NCBI GenBank assembly: GCA_028023455.1
Contig: JAQFVV010012490.1
Location: 1,488,001-1,552,000, forward strand
Direction: 5' to 3'
Length of the DNA stretch: 64,000 nucleotides
Source of the DNA: Epiperipatus broadwayi
Taxonomy: Eukaryota > Onychophora > Udeonychophora > Euonychophora > Peripatidae
The notes beneath the pieces were generated by a model. That model had not been told where the DNA came from. It did not search any database and saw nothing but the letters and a program-made list of their open reading frames with translations. Made by a program: the position numbers and the translations under genes. Below are positions 59,140-64,000 of the stretch, piece by piece; position 1 is the first letter of the stretch; each line of letters begins with the position of its first letter.

Positions 59140-60536
59140 CATATTGAGGGATAGAGATACCATTGGCAGATGTTCAAGGGTGTGTATACATTATCAGGTC
59201 TTTTGTTTGCTGATATTTTCTTAAGCACAGACAGTAAAGATGATATGGAAGTTGTGCTGAAGATTTGTGCAGGAGTGGGTAAAGATATGGGGATCAAATT
59301 TAGTGAAGAAAAATCAAAAGTAATGATGGTAAATGCTAGGGAAAATGAAGAGAAAGAATTTTTCTCGGTGGATATAAAGTGTAGTGAAGAGGTACAACTA
59401 TTTAGGAATTGCCTTAAGTAATCAGAGGAATTGCTTGGAGGAATGGGGGAAAAAAAATAAATGAAGCAAATAAAGGAAAGGGACTGATAAAAAAATTAAC
59501 AGTTCTTTCATATAATGTGATGTAGCAAGATTTGAATTAACAGGAGTGGCAGTAGTGGGGTTAACCTATGGTAATAATGTATTATGGGTTAGCAAAGGAG
59601 TGTTAGATTACTTAGAAAAAGTACAAAGAGAAGTAAGAAGACATGCATTAGATGCAGAGGTATGGACTGCAAAAGAGGCAATTCAAGGAGAAATGGCATG
59701 ATCAAGTTTTTATATGAGAAATGCAAAAAGTAAAATGATAATGTTTGGTAGATTGCAATTTATAAACAGTAAGAAAATAGCTAAAATAGTATTTAGTTGA
59801 GTTACAAATAAAGGGCAAACAACAAGATGACTGAGAAAGGTAGTACAGTTGGCAGAAGATTTGGATAAAGACTTTATGTCATTGTACTTATACAAAGGGT
59901 GAGATGATTGTGTTATGAGGATTGTTGAGTGTTACAGTGGCAAAGATTAGCATAGAAGAATAGAGGTCTTAGTAAAAAATAGGAAGCTGGAGAAGTAATA
60001 TGGAGAGTAAAAAGAGCTTAAATACATATAGAAATAAACAGAATTTTGGATATGAGTTAATTTATGATAATAGCAGAGAAAATAGTTTATTATTTAAGGC
60101 TACAACAGGATCACTAGCAAGAAAGAAACATACTCATAAATGGAGACATGTGGATGATTTAGTCTGCAAGTTATGTAAGGAAGGCATGATAAATATTAGT
60201 CATTTTCTACTATAATGTAAATGCTTAAAAGCAGAAAGGATACAAATAATGAAGTTGTGGGAGAATAAATATAGACCAAGTGATTATAAAGAAAGTGGGT
60301 TGTTGGTCTTTATACTGCAGTTGAAAAAAGATAAGGAGGTGTAGATATAAATGCCATGGAATAGACAAAGATGATGTGAAAATGAAATAGAGCAGTATAG
60401 AGAAGAATATGGGGAAAATGTAGGGTGGTGAATGGAAAGGGAAGTTAAGGTGGTCAACAGGTTTTAGTTGAACATATTGACTGAAACATTCCTGATTTCG
60501 ATAAAGGAGTAGCCATATCATATCATATCATATCAA
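59140..60536 (+). pseudogene. decayed non-LTR retrotransposon, RT palm to 3' end
   Basis: Readable: YTLSGLLFADIFLSTDSKDD (motif C with FADI, so the second catalytic Asp is lost), MEVVLKICAGVGKDMGIKFS and EEKSKVMMVNARENEEKE (59,170-59,421). After frameshifts come LTYGNNVLWVSKGVLDYLEK and VQREVRRHALDAEVWTAKEA (59,550-59,690), then RNAKSKMIMFGRLQF. From 60,000 comes YRNKQNFGYELIYDNSRENS, then LLFKATTGSLARK and DDLVCKLCKEGMINISHFLL, a Cys-His knuckle typical of the C-terminus of some LINE proteins. The element ends in four TATCA-type repeats at 60,513-60,536. A different clade from the elements at 34,738-40,935. 5'-truncated and inactive. Confidence 0.75.
60513..60536 (+). repeat. (ATATC)n tail of the third LINE
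   Basis: Four to five ATATC units end the decayed element. Short-unit tails of this kind are common at 3' ends of several LINE clades. Confidence 0.85.
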
Positions 60537-60700
60537 ACATTCATTTCTTTGTTAGATTTTGAAAATGAAAATGTATACTTTCCATAGTTTATATATTTAT
60601 GATTATTTTTGCAGTTTATGTAATATTTACTTTTAGAAAAAGGAAAGTCAAGAGATTTCAATCCTGAATGGTTATAATTTGTAAGTGGTTGAACAGGTAG

Positions 60701-60795
60701 CTTTTTTTTTTCATGTGTGTTGGCCGGGAAGCGAACCTGCACCTGAGACAACTGCTTGTAAGGCAGCCGTGTGATCACTCAGCCACCAATGTTTG
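60701..60795 (-). mobile_element. tRNA-Val-like SINE, copy 2
   Basis: On the - strand: TTGGTGGCTGAGTGATCACA (A box/D arm), CTGCCTTACAAGCAG (anticodon arm with TAC, the valine reading), GCAGGTTCGCTTCCCGGCC (excellent B box) and ACACACATG followed by ten A (tail). There is no intact acceptor pairing, so it is a SINE or retro-tRNA rather than a functional tRNA. Better preserved than copy 1 at 52,436. Confidence 0.75.
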
Positions 60796-61029
60796 ATGAA
60801 AGCTTTCAAGTTACTTTTAAACAGAATTTCATTAGTTTTCTATAATCTGAATAACAATTCATTATGATTTTAGAAAGTGGGTTTAAAACAATTTTTTAAA
60901 ACTTAATATTTGATCAGTAATGTGATAACTATCAAATAAAAGTCATTTGTTCTGATTATATAATTAGATTTAATATATAGGGTATATAAGCACAGACTTT
61001 CACACGACCCACCATTCTCCACACTATCT

Positions 61030-61170
61030 CATAACACTGATACATTTGAACATATATGCCGAAAAGATAATCACCAATATATGTATTTCATGCTAAACCA
61101 GCAATCATCAGTTGGTCCAGATTACCATCACTACACATATATGCTATAAGTGCTCAGATATATATTAAGA
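61030..61170 (-). repeat. SINE-like dispersed repeat, copy 3
   Basis: AAAAGATAATCACCAATATATG, TATTTCATGCTAAACCAGCA, ATCATCAGTTGGTCCAGATT, ACCATCACTACACATATATG and AGTGCTCAGATATATATTA parallel 2,035-2,150 in the same order. The B-box part of copies 1 and 2 is missing. It abuts the left arm of the large fold-back element exactly at 61,172. Confidence 0.6.
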
Positions 61171-61171
61171 T

Positions 61172-62712
61172 ATGAAGCAGTAAATCTTAGCTTAAGATTG
61201 TGCTTCATGTTTCTACCTACTAACCCGTGTTCAAACCCTATATCCCATCCTGCTCTTTTTGTCAGTATATATATTTCATGTATATATTTGAGATGCGCTC
61301 CTAAATTTATAGTTTAACTTTCAATATTTATTATTATTGATTCTTTTTATTAATTATTAGTTCTTTTTATTAAAGTATTATCGATGCGACTCAAACATAT
61401 ACATAGGAGCAAAACTTACTAACAAAATATTGATGTTTTTGTAAATATTTTATTATATGTCATTTTTGGCTTTTTCTTTTCAAATTGCTTGTTTTTCTAT
61501 AAATTATACATTTTTTTATATAAAATACAATATGGAGGATGCAGGTGTTGTTTAATTGTCTAAAAATAATTAGGGGTTGGTAGTCTAATCTGGGAAAGGT
61601 ATTTCTTAATTAAAATTTTACTTAAGATAAATGGGATTAATTAGATTAAAGATTTACTTGTGTTAAAAACATGTTGTTAAATCTATTTCTAATCTAGAAA
61701 TAGATTTGAATTTATTTTTGGCGTTATCTAACAATTGCATCTTCAAAAACAACTGATAAGAGAAAAAGTATAAAATGACTAAATTTTGAATCAGTTATGA
61801 GTTGAGTTATTAGTTATTAGTTACTATTGATTGAGAGATTGTTAACATTGCTGTAAAACTAAAAAAAAAATGATGTAGCAGTAGATCCACCACTCTGCTC
61901 GGCCCTTTGGGTCATCATCTCCGCGACCTTAATATACTGCTGCCCTGAAAAGGAGAAATGTCAAAAAAAGAACTTTAGAATATAATAGAAGTTTTATGCC
62001 ATCGGAGAACTTGCATTCCAATTGCCGTGCACGGACTGTATTAATATGGACTTTTAAAATTGAAAGGTAAATTTCAAGCCGCTACCTAATAGTTAATTTA
62101 GTCTCAATAATCTCTCAAGATCTTTTTTTATGTATTCTTTAACTTTGCCTTTTATATATATATAAATAACATGTAATTTGCTCTTTCTAGATTAGAAATA
62201 GATTTAACAACATGTTTTTAACACAAGTAAATCTTTAATCTAATTAATCCCATTTATCTTAAGTAAAATTTTAATTAAGAAATACCTTTCCCAGATTAGA
62301 CTACCAACCCCTAATTATTTTTAGACAATTAAACAACACCTGCATCCTCCATATTGTATTTTATATAAAAAAATGTATAATTTATAGAAAAACAAGCAAT
62401 TTGAAAAGAAAAAGCCAAAAATGACATATAATAAAATATTTACAAAAACATCAATATTTTGTTAGTAAGTTTTGCTCCTATGTATATGTTTGAGTCGCAT
62501 CTATAATACTTTAATAAAAAGAACTAATAATTAATAAAAAGAATCAATAATAATAAATATTGAAAGTTAAACTATAAATTTAGGAGCGCATCTCAAATAT
62601 ATACATGAAATATATATACTGACAAAAGGAGTAGGATGGGATATAGGGTTTGAACACGGGTTAGTAGGTAGAAACATGAAGCACAATCTTAAGCTAAGAT
62701 TTACTGCTTCAT
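61172..62712. mobile_element. large fold-back element, two 527-bp inverted arms
   Basis: Left arm 61,172-61,698 begins ATGAAGCAGTAAATCTTAGC and ends ATCTATTTCTAATCTAGA. Right arm 62,186-62,712 is its reverse complement over the full length, with only a few mismatches (for example CTGCTCTTTTTGTC against CTACTCCTTTTGTC). The arms are equal in length. The outer 37 bp of each arm are themselves a palindrome (ATGAAGC...GCTTCAT). The 487-bp spacer has no transposase frame but holds an unusual GC-rich block (61,879-61,945). Either a fold-back-type non-autonomous DNA transposon or a recent inverted duplication. No target duplication recognised. Confidence 0.9.
61875..62070. other. GC-rich conserved-looking block in the fold-back spacer
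   Basis: GTAGCAGTAGATCCACCACT, CTGCTCGGCCCTTTGGGTCA and TCATCTCCGCGACC contrast with more than 75 percent A+T all around. AGCAGTA at 61,878 pairs with TACTGCT at 61,936. A second phrase CCAATTGCCGTGCACGGACT lies at 62,018. Frames close quickly on both strands. It could be cargo captured from elsewhere or a structured RNA; I do not recognise it. Confidence 0.4.
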
Positions 62713-63450
62713 TTCTCCGGACATACAATGAAGCAAAAAAAAAACAATAAAAAAAAAATGCCTTGACTAGGAGTTTTCAAGTGACAACCAAAAGAAGCAA
62801 TGAAAAAAAAATCAATTTTTTTACAAAGGAAATTTTCAAAATTCAATACACAATCCTGTTGTTATGAGTATTACATAGTTTGAGTTTGGTATAAATCTAA
62901 CATTAAGGGAAAACACTTTGCTAAACTTAAGAGCACATAAATAACAAATTATTACATGTCACTATGCATTCAACTCAGGTGAACTAAACATATAAAACTA
63001 TATATATAAAATATCATTTGGGGATGTGAATATTTGTTCAAACATTACATCCAGAACAAAATGTACATCTATATAATGAAAAAAAAAAATTTCTATGCTT
63101 GGGCTACAACACAATTTCTCCACACATATGGGTTTCCAAGAAAATATATAGCAATGCAAAGCATATAAAGATTTTCAAACACATCTGTTCCTACACATCG
63201 CACATACACACCTATGTACATATATATGCAGCGCTACATATACAAATACATAAATTTTACACACACACACACACTTCTATATACACTACACAATACTATA
63301 TACCAGTGGAAAAGAGAAGGAAAAAAAAAACTTTGGCGAAAAAGTTGAGGAAAAAAAAAATCCATGCATCTAAAAGAAAACTCATAGTCTGGTTATTACA
63401 TGTTTAAAATTGACACATTATAGTATTAAGCCAAAAAAAATTTGCTCTCA
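62713..63450. other. no gene supported
   Basis: Several poly-A tracts. The 102-codon frame at 63,099-63,407 consists of His/Tyr/Ile from CACATA/ACACAC repeats and Lys from A tracts, so it is low complexity. An (AC)n run lies at 63,257-63,272. Confidence 0.45.
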
Positions 63451-63451
63451 A

Positions 63452-63525
63452 TAATTTTTTTTAATCTGAGTTCGAACTCTCCACTTCCAATATTTTTGCA
63501 TTTGACTCACTACTGGTTAGCAAAA
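63452..63525 (-). mobile_element. short tRNA-derived SINE
   Basis: On the - strand: TTTGCTAACCAGTAGTGAGTC (A-box region), then GAGAGTTCGAACTCAG (B box), then ATTAAAAAAAATTATTG as a short A-rich tail. The A to B spacing of about 35 bp fits a tRNA head. No acceptor stem. Confidence 0.5.
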
Positions 63526-63779
63526 TTTCTTTTTATAAGGGCGCCAGCTAAGACAGAGTGGTAAATGATTTATGAATTATTTATACATTTTTCATATATG
63601 TCTCAAGAACAAAAAACTTTATATATGACATTGAAGAAAAAATACATGTGTACTATGGTTGTAGTACATGGGTTTTAACTTTAAACAATGCATTTTACAC
63701 TTTGAACACATTACTTTAAACATATCAAACATGGAAAAAATTATATAACAACTTCTTTAAAAGAATATATATAAACAGA

Positions 63780-64000
63780 ATTCAGTACTCAGGGTATGTG
63801 GGTGTTTATATCGAAGCCCCAGTTGGGCAGCCAAACCCGAGAAAAAAAAAAAAATCTATGAGCCGGTAAAAATATGTTTATCCATCTAACATGAGCTGGA
63901 ACTCACAAAATGTACTTCAAACCCAATCAAGCCCAAGATTTAGGTCAGGAACCAGCCTGGATTCGAACCCACTCTCTAAGTCACAAATCGAACACCTAAT
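63780..64000 (-). mobile_element. tRNA-derived SINE running off the window edge
   Basis: On the - strand: GTTCGATTTGTGACTTAGAG followed by AGTGGGTTCGAATCCAGGCT, a perfect B box at 63,959-63,970. A less AT-biased body (GGGCTTGATTGGGTTTGAAG, GAGTTCCAGCTCATG), an internal A/T tract and TCTCGGGTTTGGCTGCCCAA follow. The A box should lie just past 64,000, so the element is cut by the window. It belongs to a different SINE family from the Val-like one. Confidence 0.6.

Noticed and set aside
60225-60778. Two minus-strand frames of 98 and 81 codons
   Set aside because: Antisense shadows of the decayed LINE 3' end, its tail and the SINE.
60718-60795. Functional tRNA-Val(TAC) gene
   Set aside because: A and B boxes and the anticodon arm are good, but the ends do not pair and a poly-A tail follows; SINE-like.
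63099-63407. 102-codon open frame
   Set aside because: Composed of CACATA/ACACAC repeats and A tracts; low-complexity shadow.

Overview
The window looks like intergenic or intronic DNA from a repeat-rich invertebrate animal. It is extremely A+T rich (roughly three quarters by eye) and has long stretches with no open frame. It carries GT/AG-type splice signals, short exon-like islands, tRNA-derived SINE heads, several non-LTR retrotransposons, two Penelope-like elements (PLEs), a decayed hAT transposon and many fold-back or MITE-like palindromes. There is no bacterial, organellar or viral gene organisation. I cannot name the species; arthropod, mollusc or another invertebrate lineage would all fit. 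No complete host gene is visible.

Layout. 1-250: a possible last coding exon of a host gene on the + strand. 250-9,800: mostly featureless AT-rich DNA with a SINE-like pair (1,935-2,575), a MITE (about 3,805-4,055) and degenerate tandem blocks (4,130-5,240). 7,600-12,330: old dispersed repeats in several copies, one with a broken coiled-coil reading frame on the - strand (10,276-10,710) and one interrupted by an almost perfect 70-bp palindrome (11,679-11,748). 12,750-19,720: hAT terminus relics, an ORF-like island, a satellite-like array (16,195-16,965) and a decayed hAT transposase (17,588-19,390). 20,450-34,150: small tandem duplications, tRNA-like SINE heads and four different fold-back elements, one family present in three copies.

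34,738-41,220 is the coding core. The first element is an almost full-length non-LTR retrotransposon (ORF1 with PHD finger and FP-like domain; ORF2 with endonuclease and reverse transcriptase), bounded by ATT/TTA microsatellites. A second, 5'-truncated and frameshifted element of a related type follows. In the first element ORF1 and ORF2 lie in one frame, separated only by a UGA followed by C.

43,430-50,890 holds a coding-like relic, a second block of the satellite motif, a minus-strand PLE end (44,255-45,254), a 5'-truncated PLE with RT and GIY-YIG domains (46,330-47,469) and a third PLE piece (50,264-50,890). 51,040-54,650 holds a 0.32-kb tandem repeat, SINE insertions, two candidate exons in compatible phase and two large multi-unit palindromes. 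59,140-60,536 is a decayed third non-LTR element ending in a TATCA-type microsatellite. 61,172-62,712 is a young-looking fold-back element with two 527-bp inverted arms. The last 0.6 kb carries two more tRNA-like SINE heads.

The elements do not form a pathway. The window is a layered record of transposition. The most unusual points are the single-frame LINE, the 527-bp-arm fold-back element, the head-to-head multi-unit palindromes, and a short core motif shared by repeats of different architecture.
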